Origin: Marinimicrobium sp.
GTDB taxonomy: Bacteria; Pseudomonadota; Gammaproteobacteria; Pseudomonadales; Cellvibrionaceae
Length of the DNA stretch: 38,186 nt
Direction: 5' to 3'
Assembly: GCA_027322215.1 (NCBI GenBank)
Contig: DAHVRW010000005.1
Span: 1-38,186 of the forward strand
Of this stretch, positions 11,422 through 20,161 are shown one piece after another. A program made the translations under genes and the position numbers. The notes beneath the pieces were generated by a model, which had not been told where the DNA came from, did no database searches, and saw only the letters and a program-made list of their open reading frames with translations. How positions within the stretch are numbered: position 1 is the first letter of the stretch; the number at the start of each line of letters is the position of its first letter.

Positions 11422-14400
11422 ATGACGCTCCAACAGCCATTGCACCCACCCGTCTCCACCCGAGCCGGGAACCGTCAACATTGGGGCCAGCTGCACGGTG
11501 CCGCCCCGGCCCTGGCCATCGTCAGCGCCGCCCGTGCTTTTGACGGCCTGAGCCTGGTAATTACTCCGGACACCGGCACTGCCTTGCGCCTGCAAAGCGA
11601 GCTGCGGGTGTTCTCAGGGGCCGACCCGGCTCTGCCTGTTCTGCATTTAGCCGATTGGGAAACCCTTCCCTACGATAATATCTCGCCCCACCAGGACATC
11701 ATCTCCGAGCGCCTCGACACTCTTTATCGGTTGCCCAGCACACAAAAGGGCATCCTGGTGGTGCCCACCACAACCGCACTGCAACGGCTCATGCCCCTTG
11801 AGTACCTGATCGGCAATAGCTTAATGCTCAAGGTTGGCGAACGGCTGGACATGGAAACCATGCGGCGCACCCTGGAAAATGCCGGTTACCTTTGTGTAAA
11901 TACCGTTTATGAGCATGGCGAGTTCGCCGTCCGCGGCGCACTGATGGATATTTTCCCCATGGGCAGCCCCCACCCCTACCGGATCGATCTGTTCGATGAC
12001 GAAGTGGAGACCCTGCGCACCTTCGACCCCGAAACCCAGCTAACCCTGACCCAGGTGGATGCCATCCAGCTACTGCCAGCGCGTGAGTTCCCGCTGGATA
12101 AAGCCGGCATTAACCGTTTTCGTCAGCACTGGCACGAGCAATTCGACGTCGATCATCGGGCTTGCTCCGTTTATCAGGATGTGTGTGCCGGTATCGCCGC
12201 ACCGGGTATCGAGTATTACCTCCCGCTTTTTTTTGAAGCCACCAGCACCCTGTTCGATTACCTGCCCGAGCAGACCCAGGTATACACCTTCGGGGCGCTG
12301 GGGGATGCGGCGCAGCGTTTCTGGCAGGAAACCCAGAGCCGCTACCAAAGCCGGCGGGTGGATCCGCAACGGCCCATACTGCCGCCGCAAGCTCTGTTCT
12401 TAAACCCGGACGAGCTCTTTACCCAGCTCAAAAGTCACTGCCGAACATTTGTGCAAACCGAGCCTTTGGAAGCCGGTGCCGGGCGTTATAACTTCGCCAC
12501 GGAAGCGCCCCCATCATTGCCTGTACGGGCCCAGGCCGAACATCCTTTAGGTGCGTTGGAAAGCTTTCTAACGGACTATGATGGTCGCGTGTTGTTTTGC
12601 GCCGACTCCGCAGGCCGGCGGGAAAGCTTGCTGGAGCTGCTGGGGCGCATCCGCGTTCATCCCACAGTGGTCGACAGTTGGGAACAGTTTCTCTCCGGCT
12701 CCGACCGGCTGGCGCTATTAGTCGCGCCATTGCAGCAAGGATTGATGCTGCCTGAGGCCGGCTTGGCGATCATCTCGGAAGCGCAGCTGTTCGGCGAGCG
12801 CATACAGCAAACCCGGCGCCGCAGAACCGCTCAGGACAACACCGAGCTGGTGGTCAAAAACCTGACGGAATTGAGCGTGGGGGCGGCGGTGGTCCACATA
12901 GACCACGGCGTGGGTCGCTACCGCGGCCTGGAAACCATTGATGTCGATGGCGCTACCTCTGAGTTCTTAACTCTGGAATACGCCGAAGGCACCAAGCTCT
13001 ACGTTCCGGTGACCAATCTGCACCTGATCAGCCGTTACGGGGGTACCGAGCAGGAGTTGGCACCGCTGCACCGACTGGGCAGCGAGGTATGGGACAAAGC
13101 CAAACGAAAAGCGGCCGAACAAATTCGCGATACCGCCGCCGAACTTCTGGAAATCTACGCCCGCCGCGCCGCCCGCAAAGGCTTTGCCTTTGAAGACCCT
13201 GAAACCGCGTACGAGGCGTTTTCCGCCGCCTTTCCATTCGAGGAAACACCGGATCAGGAACGGGCCATCGCCGCTGTGCGCGAGGACATGCTGGCGCCTC
13301 AACCTATGGATCGTCTGGTGTGCGGGGATGTGGGCTTTGGTAAAACCGAGGTCGCCATGCGCGCGGCGTTTATTGCCAGCCACAGCGGCAAGCAGGTAGC
13401 CGTACTGGCGCCCACCACCCTGCTCGCCCAACAGCATTATGATTCGTTCCGCGACCGTTTCGCCGACTGGCCCATCAATATCGAGGTGCTCTCGCGCTTT
13501 CGCACGGCAAAAGAGGTGGCGAGCGTGCAGCAAGGCCTGGCCGAAGGCAAAGTGGATATTGTCATTGGCACCCACAAGCTGCTCAGTAAAGATATTAAGT
13601 ACAAAAACCTCGGCCTTTTGGTAATCGACGAAGAGCATCGCTTCGGCGTGCGTCAGAAAGAGCAGCTCAAAGCGCTACGCACTGAAATTGACATACTGAC
13701 CTTGACGGCAACACCGATACCGCGGACTTTGAACCTGTCCATGGCGGGCATTCGAGACCTGTCCATTATCGCCACCGCGCCCGCCCGACGTTTGTCGGTC
13801 AAAACCTTTGTTCGCCAGTATGATCAGGCCACGATAAAGGAGGCCATCCTGCGGGAAATCTTACGTGGCGGCCAAGTGTATTACCTCTATAACGAGGTCA
13901 AGAACATCGACCGCATCGCGCGGGAGCTGGGCGAGTTGGTGCCAGAAGCGCGGGTGGGCATCGGACACGGCCAAATGCGCGAGCGCGACCTGGAACGTGT
14001 CATGTCGGACTTCTACCACAAGCGTTTCAATATCTTGGTGTGCACCACGATTATAGAAACCGGTATCGACATCCCCAGCGCTAATACCATTATTATTCAC
14101 CGGGCCGACAAGTTCGGTTTGGCGCAGCTCCACCAGTTGCGAGGTCGCGTGGGCCGCTCCCATCACCAGGCGTATGCCTATCTGTTAACGCCCGATCGGC
14201 GCGCCATGACCGGCGATGCCGTAAAACGTCTGGAAGCCATCTCCAGCGCCCATGACCTGGGCGCCGGTTTCACTCTGGCGACACACGACATGGAAATTCG
14301 CGGCGCCGGGGAGCTGCTGGGTGAGGAACAAAGCGGGCAGATGCACACCCTGGGCTTCTCGTTGTATATGGACATGCTCGAGCGCGCCATCAAGGCCATT

Positions 14401-14895
14401 CGCCGGGGCGAGGAGCTGGATATCAACACACCCCTGGAAGAGGCGGTGGAAATCAATCTGCGCATTCCGGCCTTGATTCCCGACGACTACCTTCCCGACG
14501 TACATAGCCGCCTGGTGCTCTACAAGCGTCTTGCTAACGCGGAATCGGAAGACGCCTTGCGAGAGCTGCAAGTGGAGATGATCGACCGTTTTGGACTTCT
14601 TCCCGAGCCGGTTAAAAACCTGTTCCGCGTCACCCAGTTTAAGCTCCAGGCCCAGGCCATCGGTATTGACAAGCTGGAAGCGGGCAGCCAGTCGGGACGG
14701 GTCGAATTCTCCGAGCAAACTCAGGTCGACCCCATGGCGATTGTGCAGCTGGTGCAAACTCAGCCGCAAATATACCAATTAGCGGGTGCCAATCAGCTAA
14801 AATTCAAGCAGGATATGAGCGACACTGAAAAGCGCCTCAGCGCCGTCAGTGAATTATTGGCCTTGCTGACACCAAAGGAAACTACCGCACCATGA
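11422..14895 (+). CDS. mfd: Transcription-repair coupling factor Mfd
   Basis: The 1157-residue translocase removes RNA polymerase stalled at DNA lesions and recruits UvrA. Order of parts: UvrB-like N-terminal domains (about 15-400), RNA polymerase interaction domain (about 480-560, VHIDHGVGRYRGLE), RecG-type helicase (about 590-950) and the C-terminal TRCF domain. Walker A is GDVGFGKTE (K641), Walker B DEEHRFG (736-742), followed by LTATPIPRTLNLS, and motif VI region QLRGRVGRS. Length matches E. coli Mfd. The ATG at 11422 follows GGGAGAG; the open frame upstream to 11347 adds a low-complexity leader that the family lacks. It overlaps csiV by 4 bases (ATGA). Confidence 0.98.
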   Translation: MTLQQPLHPPVSTRAGNRQHWGQLHGAAPALAIVSAARAFDGLSLVITPDTGTALRLQSELRVFSGADPALPVLHLADWETLPYDNISPHQDIISERLDTLYRLPSTQKGILVVPTTTALQRLMPLEYLIGNSLMLKVGERLDMETMRRTLENAGYLCVNTVYEHGEFAVRGALMDIFPMGSPHPYRIDLFDDEVETLRTFDPETQLTLTQVDAIQLLPAREFPLDKAGINRFRQHWHEQFDVDHRACSVYQDVCAGIAAPGIEYYLPLFFEATSTLFDYLPEQTQVYTFGALGDAAQRFWQETQSRYQSRRVDPQRPILPPQALFLNPDELFTQLKSHCRTFVQTEPLEAGAGRYNFATEAPPSLPVRAQAEHPLGALESFLTDYDGRVLFCADSAGRRESLLELLGRIRVHPTVVDSWEQFLSGSDRLALLVAPLQQGLMLPEAGLAIISEAQLFGERIQQTRRRRTAQDNTELVVKNLTELSVGAAVVHIDHGVGRYRGLETIDVDGATSEFLTLEYAEGTKLYVPVTNLHLISRYGGTEQELAPLHRLGSEVWDKAKRKAAEQIRDTAAELLEIYARRAARKGFAFEDPETAYEAFSAAFPFEETPDQERAIAAVREDMLAPQPMDRLVCGDVGFGKTEVAMRAAFIASHSGKQVAVLAPTTLLAQQHYDSFRDRFADWPINIEVLSRFRTAKEVASVQQGLAEGKVDIVIGTHKLLSKDIKYKNLGLLVIDEEHRFGVRQKEQLKALRTEIDILTLTATPIPRTLNLSMAGIRDLSIIATAPARRLSVKTFVRQYDQATIKEAILREILRGGQVYYLYNEVKNIDRIARELGELVPEARVGIGHGQMRERDLERVMSDFYHKRFNILVCTTIIETGIDIPSANTIIIHRADKFGLAQLHQLRGRVGRSHHQAYAYLLTPDRRAMTGDAVKRLEAISSAHDLGAGFTLATHDMEIRGAGELLGEEQSGQMHTLGFSLYMDMLERAIKAIRRGEELDINTPLEEAVEINLRIPALIPDDYLPDVHSRLVLYKRLANAESEDALRELQVEMIDRFGLLPEPVKNLFRVTQFKLQAQAIGIDKLEAGSQSGRVEFSEQTQVDPMAIVQLVQTQPQIYQLAGANQLKFKQDMSDTEKRLSAVSELLALLTPKETTAP

Positions 14896-15797
14896 TCCAA
14901 CGTCCGTTTTACCGCATCGCGCAGCGAATCCTATCAAGCCTGCTGATCGCACTGCCTGTGCTGCTGTTGAGTCATGGCAGCCTCGCCGATGACGATGAGC
15001 GATGGTTTCAAGTGGAGGTGATTATTTTCGCCCGCGGCAATGGCGATTCAGGCGAAGAGAACTGGCCCCGCAACCCAACCCTGAGCTACCCGTTCCACTG
15101 GGTCGAGCTGCGGGATCCGGATGCCCCGCCCCCCAGTCGTTTTTCCCGCCTGAGCGAAAGCCGGTCTGTACGTGATCCGCTGACAGACAACCTTACGCCC
15201 CCGGATTTAGAGCGCGAGCCGTACTACCGCCTACCCAGCAGCGAGCGGGAATTAAACCGCCACGCTGTGGCTTTAGCCCGCCACAGCGGGCACAGAGTGT
15301 TGTTCCACGAAGCCTGGCGGCAACCGTTTCGGGACAATCGTGAGGCACCCGCGCTCGTTGTTTCCGGTGGTGATGCCTATGGCAGTCATTTTGAGCTGGA
15401 AGGCAGCATTCGGTTAACCCTGTCCCGGTATCTGCACCTGAACACCAATCTCTGGTTGACCCGGTTTGATCCCAACACCGGCCAGACACCCGGCACCTGG
15501 CCGCAGCTACCCAACCGTCCCACCCGGTACTCCGTGGATGTGCCTGCCCAGATCGATGCGCCGCTCAGCTCACCGTTTGAGAACCCCGAACGCAATGCCT
15601 GGGGACTGGACCTGCGCACCGACACAACAACGGCGAATCTGCCAGAGTTTCTGCGCGAGCCCTACTTGCCCAGCCGCATCGTCACCATGAACCAGCAACG
15701 GCGCATGCGCAGTGAGGAACTGCATTATCTGGATCACCCGCTGATGGGGCTGTTGATTCGGATAACGCCCTATGACCGACCGGAGGCGGCCCGCTGA
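14892..15797 (+). CDS. csiV: CsiV-family periplasmic protein
   Basis: A 301-residue exported protein of the CsiV family, described in Vibrio cholerae as a peptidoglycan-binding partner of LpoA-PBP1a in cell-wall stress. The signal peptide spans about residues 1-32 (ILSSLLIALPVLLLSHGSLA, cleavage near SLA/DD). The mature start DERWFQVEVIIFARG is the family hallmark, and the C-terminal SEELHYLDHPLMGLLIRITPY is also typical. The middle (about 100-200) holds ELEGSIRLTLSRYLHLNTNLWL. Start ATG overlaps the mfd stop (ATGA), so translation is coupled. The name rests on family resemblance and the mfd neighbourhood. Confidence 0.88.
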   Translation: MIQRPFYRIAQRILSSLLIALPVLLLSHGSLADDDERWFQVEVIIFARGNGDSGEENWPRNPTLSYPFHWVELRDPDAPPPSRFSRLSESRSVRDPLTDNLTPPDLEREPYYRLPSSERELNRHAVALARHSGHRVLFHEAWRQPFRDNREAPALVVSGGDAYGSHFELEGSIRLTLSRYLHLNTNLWLTRFDPNTGQTPGTWPQLPNRPTRYSVDVPAQIDAPLSSPFENPERNAWGLDLRTDTTTANLPEFLREPYLPSRIVTMNQQRRMRSEELHYLDHPLMGLLIRITPYDRPEAAR

Positions 15798-15915
15798 CCG
15801 CCCGGTGGCCTCTTCTAAGGTTAAGGTCGCTTCTAGGCACCGCTTAACACCAAGCCGCCTCTAACGCCAAGTCGGTCACCCGGCTGAGTTAGACCGGCGG
15901 CCCAGAGTACGGCGT

Positions 15916-16155
15916 CTAGTGAATAACGGCTTCAGCCTCGGCGGTCACAGAGACCACATCCTCGGCCTGCAAGCCTTTTTCACCTTCAAGAATGGCAAAC
16001 TCCACAGCCTGGCCTTCGCTCAAAGAGCGAAAACCTTCGCCGCGAATATTCCGGTAATGGACAAATACATCGGCACTACCTTCACCGCGGGTAATAAAGC
16101 CGTAACCCCGGGCGTTATTGAACCATTTGACCGTACCTGACTGACGTTCAGACAT
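15916..16155 (-). CDS. Cold-shock domain protein
   Basis: A 79-residue CspA-family protein, a single-stranded nucleic acid binder. It has [16 protein letters not shown] (RNP1 region) and [10 protein letters not shown] (RNP2), with the usual end of the beta barrel. RNP2 reads VFVHY as in most family members. An acidic tail ([11 protein letters not shown]) extends slightly beyond the typical length. The ATG at 16155 follows GAGGT by 8 bases; the longer open frame upstream is not CSD-like. The 198 bases between mtnP and this start could act as a structured leader: an 8-bp stem GAAAGCGG / CCGCTTTC lies at 16266-16299. Specific paralogue (CspA, D, E) cannot be assigned. Confidence 0.92.
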   Translation of the reverse strand: MSERQSGTVKWFNNARGYGFITRGEGSADVFVHYRNIRGEGFRSLSEGQAVEFAILEGEKGLQAEDVVSVTAEAEAVIH

Positions 16156-16353
16156 ATTGACGTACCTCATTATTGTTATCGAACAGAACTGGTCGCGGAT
16201 TGAGTGCCGTCGAACACCGGCGCAGCTGCGCAAATCACATAGCTGCACGGTTCGCACGGCGCCGGGAAAGCGGATGAAGCAAAGCCGCGACCCGCTTTCA
16301 CGCATCGCCCCGGCACGCTCTCGTTTTAAGGCAAATAGGCGTCAATGTCCAGC

Positions 16354-17163
16354 TTAGGGTAACAATTTTGAGAGCTCTTGCGCCTTTTGCTGATTCTGGC
16401 GCTGGTGCTCCCCAGCCGTGCGCAACGCCTCGAGCAACACCTCCCGCACGATCGCCATACCCGAGCGCAAAATGCCGTAGATATCGGGCAAGCTCAGCGG
16501 CGTTGCATCCAAACCGGCCGCCCGGTTAACGCACAGGCACAGCGCCGCGTAATCCATGCCCAACTCTCGGGCCAGGGCGGCTTCTGGCATAGCGGTCATG
16601 CCCACCATGGTGCCGCCATCGCGTATCAGTCGGCGCACTTCAGCGGCCGTTTCCAATCGCGGCCCCTGGGTGCAGGCGTAAACCCCCGCATCGTCATGGG
16701 GCACGTCCAACTGCACCAGAGCCTTCAACAGTAAGCGGCGCAGCGACGAACTGTAGGGATAGGTAAAGTCGATATGCTGCACCATCCCTTCTAAGCGCTG
16801 ATTGAAGGTGTGCTCACGCCCCCAGGTATAATCGATCAGCTGGTCGGGCACCGCCAGTTTCCCCGACGACAGCGTCGGTGTCAGGCCGCCGACGGCGTTG
16901 ACCGAGAAAACGTTTCTCACACCCAATTGGGACAGCGCCCACAGATTCGCGCGGTAGTTAATTTCATGGGGCGCTAATCGATGACCCCGTCCGTGGCGCG
17001 GTAAAAATGCCACCGTCCGGCCCGCTAACCGCAGCAGCAAAATGTCATCGGACGTGGCGCCATAGGGTGTAGGATCAACAACCCGGGCAATGATTTCCGC
17101 ATCGGGCAGCTGGTCCAAACCCGAGCCGCCAATCACCGCCCAATCCGCGCGTAGCTCGCTCAT
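16354..17163 (-). CDS. mtnP: S-methyl-5'-thioinosine phosphorylase
   Basis: A 269-residue member of the MTAP/PNP type II family. Signs: IGGSGL near the start, LPRHGRGHRLAPHEINYRA (phosphate site region), NAVGGL, QGPRLETAAEV and VGMTAMPEAALARELGMDYA. At the purine-recognition position the sequence reads CVNRAAG with Asn213, where adenosine-preferring MTA phosphorylases have Asp; this favours the 6-oxopurine enzyme known from Pseudomonas that splits methylthioinosine to hypoxanthine. Its start overlaps the hpt stop (ATGA), which fits a hypoxanthine-salvage pair. A 5'-methylthioadenosine phosphorylase is the alternative; the Asn argues against it. Confidence 0.85.
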   Translation of the reverse strand: MSELRADWAVIGGSGLDQLPDAEIIARVVDPTPYGATSDDILLLRLAGRTVAFLPRHGRGHRLAPHEINYRANLWALSQLGVRNVFSVNAVGGLTPTLSSGKLAVPDQLIDYTWGREHTFNQRLEGMVQHIDFTYPYSSSLRRLLLKALVQLDVPHDDAGVYACTQGPRLETAAEVRRLIRDGGTMVGMTAMPEAALARELGMDYAALCLCVNRAAGLDATPLSLPDIYGILRSGMAIVREVLLEALRTAGEHQRQNQQKAQELSKLLP

Positions 17164-17723
17164 TCGTGGGGCCCCGGCTCAAGAACATAGATTCCCGGCA
17201 AGTTACGCCACAGGCCCCGATAGTCCATGCCATACCCTAGAACATACTCATCTGGCACCTCCAGGGCCGCAAAGTCCGCCTCGATTACCGGCGGCTGCGG
17301 TCGCTGTTTTCGCGCTAAAACCGCCGTCTTTACATCCGTTGCGCCCGCTTGGCGACAATGCTCCACAAGCGCGGCCAGGGTAATTCCCCAATCCAGAATA
17401 TCGTCAACGATTAAAACCTGCCGTCCTGCCAGGGGCTCTTCCGGGCGGCGCAGCCACTGCAACTCCCCGCCGGTTTCCCCCTGCTGATAGCGTGTCGCAT
17501 GCACATAGTCCAAATACAGCGGAAATTTCAGGTCGGTTAACAGCTGCCCCAAAGTCACCAAGGCGCCGTTCATCACGCCGAGTACCACCACTGGCTCGGC
17601 CCCACTGAACGTCGCGTTAATTTCCCCTGCCATACGCTTGAGGGCATCTTTCACCTGCGCCTGATCGTACAGACAACGCAGCCGCTGCCCATGCAAAGGC
17701 GCCATAAATTCTGGGGACGTCAC
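17160..17723 (-). CDS. hpt: Hypoxanthine(-guanine) phosphoribosyltransferase
   Basis: A 187-residue type I phosphoribosyltransferase that makes IMP from hypoxanthine and PRPP. The PRPP loop VLIVDDILDWGITL, the N-terminal VVVLGVMNGALV, LDYVHATRYQQG-type flexible loop and the C-terminal VPDEYVLGYGMDYRGLWRNLPGIY are typical of the family, with the D before YR that contacts the base. The GTG start at 17723 has GAGGAGG 6 bases upstream; the ATG six codons later has no comparable site. It overlaps mtnP by 4 bases, so the two enzymes are made together; the product of MtnP is the substrate of this enzyme. Confidence 0.92.
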   Translation of the reverse strand: MTSPEFMAPLHGQRLRCLYDQAQVKDALKRMAGEINATFSGAEPVVVLGVMNGALVTLGQLLTDLKFPLYLDYVHATRYQQGETGGELQWLRRPEEPLAGRQVLIVDDILDWGITLAALVEHCRQAGATDVKTAVLARKQRPQPPVIEADFAALEVPDEYVLGYGMDYRGLWRNLPGIYVLEPGPHE

Positions 17724-18225
17724 AACAGGCCTCCTCGCACAGAGGAAGCATAAATTTTCGTGACATAAAGTGTCCCTCGCTCACAATTATTGCAACACTC
17801 GAGCAAACTTTTCCCCGACCCCATCAACGTATCTCCCAATTATCTGACCGACTTTACCCGTCACTTCGTTTGTGTCCCTTGCCTATGTTGCATCGGATAA
17901 AGGCCCGTTTCGCCACGACGCGTTTCCCCCTAAAGCAAGAGGGGCTTAGACCGTTATTGCCTTGCGACCATAGCGAACTAGAGTGTTTGGTACTGACAAA
18001 AGTATACCTTTCGCCATCTTAAAGCCAAAACTCGCTGAGTAATTAACCATTTAGCATCGAATGCGAGAAAAACCCTGAACTGCCTTATTGCAGACCCGCT
18101 TGGCACTCCTCCACAAGCTCCATTTGGCCAGATACAAAGGCGTGCTATGGTGTTCTGAAGCACCCCGTAAAATTTACAGGTATAAATTTCTCACACAAAT
18201 TGCTGGTAGAGATAGGAGTGCAGCT
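17724..18225. other. Divergent intergenic region hpt / DUF6763 gene
   Basis: A 502-base, comparatively AT-rich gap that should carry the promoters of hpt (leftward) and of the DUF6763 gene (rightward). Apart from one candidate promoter at 18124-18151 I see no recognisable gene, RNA or repeat. The open frames across it on both strands are not supported. Confidence 0.55.
18124..18151 (+). promoter_or_regulatory. Candidate promoter for the DUF6763 gene
   Basis: TTGGCC (18124-18129), a 16-base spacer and TATGGT (18146-18151), about 75 bases before the ATG at 18226. Moderate match to sigma-70, read by eye. Confidence 0.33.
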
Positions 18226-18543
18226 ATGGCGCTTCAATATCCATTAATCGGAACCTGGTACCGGGATCAGCAAGAGCAACAGACGTTCGAAGTTGTGGCC
18301 ATTGACGATGAACTCGGCAGCGTCGAAATACAGTACGTCGATGGCGCTATCGGCGCCTTTGAGTTGGAGGCTTGGTACCGGCTGCCCTTGGTGCCCATAC
18401 CATCCCCGGAAGACACCGATAGCGCCCTAGACCTGAGCCGGGAAGACCGCTGGTGGCACGATCAAACCCCCTCACCCCCGCCCTGGGACGACCCGTTGGA
18501 GCGCATTGAGGCGGATTTTTTCCCCGGCACAGACATAGACTGA
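18226..18543 (+). CDS. DUF6763 family small acidic protein
   Basis: A 105-residue, acidic, cytoplasmic protein beginning [16 protein letters not shown]. The pattern [34 protein letters not shown], then [18 protein letters not shown], agrees with the small conserved family labelled DUF6763 in gammaproteobacteria. The front half looks like a small beta-barrel and the tail is rich in W, D and P. TAGGAG lies 8 bases before the ATG; the upstream extension of the frame (starting at a TTG at 18088) has no support. It precedes lexA in the same direction, but lexA has its own promoter in the 137-base gap. Function unknown. Confidence 0.75.
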   Translation: MALQYPLIGTWYRDQQEQQTFEVVAIDDELGSVEIQYVDGAIGAFELEAWYRLPLVPIPSPEDTDSALDLSREDRWWHDQTPSPPPWDDPLERIEADFFPGTDID

Positions 18544-18609
18544 GCGCCCTTTCACGCCTCAAAGAACACCGCTCCGCTAAGCGGCACGCGCCTGAGCAGA
18601 AAAATAAAG

Positions 18610-18637
18610 TTGCACCTAAGCCAACACTGTATATAAT
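18610..18637 (+). promoter_or_regulatory. lexA-sulA promoter
   Basis: TTGCAC (18610-18615), a 16-base spacer and a perfect TATAAT (18632-18637). The first LexA box overlaps the -10, so LexA binding would block polymerase. Confidence 0.75.
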
Positions 18638-18642
18638 CCCAA
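18627..18642. promoter_or_regulatory. LexA box 1 (SOS box)
   Basis: CTGTATATAATCCCAA matches CTG-N10-CAG except the last base (CAA). It covers the -10 of the lexA promoter. Confidence 0.75.
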
Positions 18643-18645
18643 TAC

Positions 18646-18661
18646 CTGTACAAAAACACAG
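18646..18661. promoter_or_regulatory. LexA box 2 (SOS box)
   Basis: CTGTACAAAAACACAG is a full CTG-N10-CAG match, centred 19 bases downstream of box 1, between the -10 and the lexA start. Tandem boxes are the usual autoregulation layout for lexA. Confidence 0.85.
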
Positions 18662-18680
18662 ACACGTATTGGGGGCACAA

Positions 18681-19283
18681 ATGTACAACCTCACTAATCG
18701 ACAAGAACAAGTGTTGCAGCTGATCAAAACCTACGCCGAAGAAACGGGCTACCCGCCCACGCGTGCGGAAATTGCCCGCATTCTGGGTTTCAAATCCGCC
18801 AACGCTGCGGAGGAACACATCAAGGCCCTGGCCCGCAAAGGTGCCATCGAAGTCATTCCCGGCGCATCCCGGGGAATCCGTCTGCCCGAGACGCAGCAGG
18901 GAATTCCGCTGGTTGGACGGGTGGCGGCGGGCAGCCCGATTCTGGCCGAGGAGCACATCGAAGATTACTGCAGCCTGCCCCATAATTTTTTCACCCCACG
19001 GGCTGACTACTTGCTGCGGGTAAATGGAATGAGCATGAAGGACGCGGGCATACTGGATGGCGACCTGCTGGCCGTTCACCGCACGGAGCAGGTACGCAAC
19101 GGACAGATTGTGGTGGCGCGCATTGGGGACGAGGTAACGGTGAAGCGGTTCAAACGCGTGGGCAATCGAGCCCAAGTGGAGCTGTGGCCCGAAAACCCCG
19201 ACTTCGACGTGATCGAAGTGGACCTGCGGGACCAAGAGTTTGCCATTGAAGGGTTGAGCGTGGGAGTCATTCGTCGTGATTAG
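18681..19283 (+). CDS. lexA: SOS repressor LexA
   Basis: A 200-residue repressor that self-cleaves when RecA filaments form after DNA damage. The N-terminal winged helix-turn-helix includes [23 protein letters not shown] (about 24-46). The cleavage bond is A83-G84 in GRVAAGSP; the catalytic pair is S118 (NGMSMKDAG) and K155 (EVTVKRF). All needed residues are present. The ATG at 18681 (MYNLTNRQ) is preferred over a TTG 12 bases upstream because it fits the family length and has GGGGG nearby. Two LexA boxes precede it and sulA overlaps its end by 8 bases, so the two are one SOS operon. Confidence 0.98.
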   Translation: MYNLTNRQEQVLQLIKTYAEETGYPPTRAEIARILGFKSANAAEEHIKALARKGAIEVIPGASRGIRLPETQQGIPLVGRVAAGSPILAEEHIEDYCSLPHNFFTPRADYLLRVNGMSMKDAGILDGDLLAVHRTEQVRNGQIVVARIGDEVTVKRFKRVGNRAQVELWPENPDFDVIEVDLRDQEFAIEGLSVGVIRRD

Positions 19284-19680
19284 TGCGCAGCGACCAAATG
19301 TCGCCTTCCAAAGCCAGACCAGAGCCGGCATCACCGAACTGGTACTCACACGAAATGCACCGGAGCAGTCACATTTGCTGCTGCCCATGGTGGCGCACCT
19401 GAGCCAGAGCCACCCCGATCGTTGGGTAACCTGGGTGAACCCCGGCGCGATTGATCGCCAGACCCTCGAGCATTACGGGGTCGATACCAAGCGCATACGC
19501 TTGATCCATGCGGCCAACCCCCGCGATGTACGCTGGATCGCCTGGGAGGCGATGGCCACGGGAACCAGCCATACTGTCATTGCCGCACCTGGAAAACTGA
19601 CCCGTAAAGATGTCCAGCTATTGGAAGAAGCCGCCCAACGGGGCCAGTGTCAGGGGTTGTTGCTTAGCCTGCGTCATTAA
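19276..19680 (+). CDS. sulA: SOS cell-division inhibitor SulA
   Basis: A 134-residue SulA-family protein. SulA binds FtsZ monomers and blocks septation while DNA is being repaired. Visible family stretches are [58 protein letters not shown] and the C-terminal GLLLSLRH, close to the SulA superfamily of Pseudomonas; conservation with E. coli SulA is low. The GTG start at 19276 overlaps the lexA stop by 8 bases, with GGGAG 9 bases before it. Co-transcription with lexA places it under the same SOS boxes. The C-terminal residues recognised by Lon cannot be judged here. Confidence 0.88.
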   Translation: MISAQRPNVAFQSQTRAGITELVLTRNAPEQSHLLLPMVAHLSQSHPDRWVTWVNPGAIDRQTLEHYGVDTKRIRLIHAANPRDVRWIAWEAMATGTSHTVIAAPGKLTRKDVQLLEEAAQRGQCQGLLLSLRH

Positions 19681-19700
19681 AGCGCCAGGATTAGCACCGG

Positions 19701-19745
19701 TATCCCCTTCGGGATAAAGGTCATTACGGCAATGCGCTTCGGCGC
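19701..19745. other. Two small hairpins after sulA
   Basis: TATCCC-CTTC-GGGATA (19701-19716) and GCGC-TTCG-GCGC (19734-19745) follow sulA. Both are compact stem-loops with stable tetraloop sequence, but neither is followed by a run of T, so I call them structures between convergent genes rather than proven terminators. Confidence 0.3.
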
Positions 19746-19820
19746 TTAAGCGTTAGGCAAAAAAAGAGATTAATCAGAAAGGAATCCGCTGGCGTTTTAA
19801 GACTCGCGCCCGGCCGAGGA

Positions 19821-20075
19821 TCAGTGGTACACGGGCGTTTCTGTCACCATAGAATCGTCCATCAAATCGCTTTCGGCATCAAACACCAAGTCGCTGGCCG
19901 CTTCCATACCCGCCTCAATCATGGCCTTAGCCACATCAAAGGTTCCCTCTTGCATGTACGACAGGGTCTCCGCCGAGAAGCGGATGCTGACCAGCGGTGC
20001 GCCTTCTTCATCGGCACGCTGCAGCACCACGTCGCCATTGGCCAGCTCAACAATTTCGTAAAGGGGTGATGACAT
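19821..20075 (-). CDS. Conserved small acidic protein of the lexA-topA neighbourhood
   Basis: An 84-residue acidic protein, start MSSPLYEIVELANGDVVLQRADEEGAPLVSIRFS, then LSYMQEGTFDVAKAMIEAGMEAASD. Similar small proteins lie between sulA and topA in Pseudomonas, as I recall; none has a known function. No membrane segment or cysteine motif. The ATG at 20075 has GGAG 6 bases upstream; the longer frame to 20108 has no support. The acidic C-terminus (DAESDLMDD) could be a flexible tail. It lies 86 bases downstream of the DUF6586 gene and may share its transcript. Confidence 0.75.
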   Translation of the reverse strand: MSSPLYEIVELANGDVVLQRADEEGAPLVSIRFSAETLSYMQEGTFDVAKAMIEAGMEAASDLVFDAESDLMDDSMVTETPVYH

Positions 20076-20161
20076 AAACGCTCCACATGCCTGACGCCCA
20101 ATCGCCAAGCCTTAGATTGGCGTCAATTCTATCACAATGACACGCTCCTCGCGACCGACCG

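Noticed and set aside
19701-19745. Rho-independent terminator for lexA-sulA.
   Set aside because: Hairpins are present, but no T-run follows either of them.
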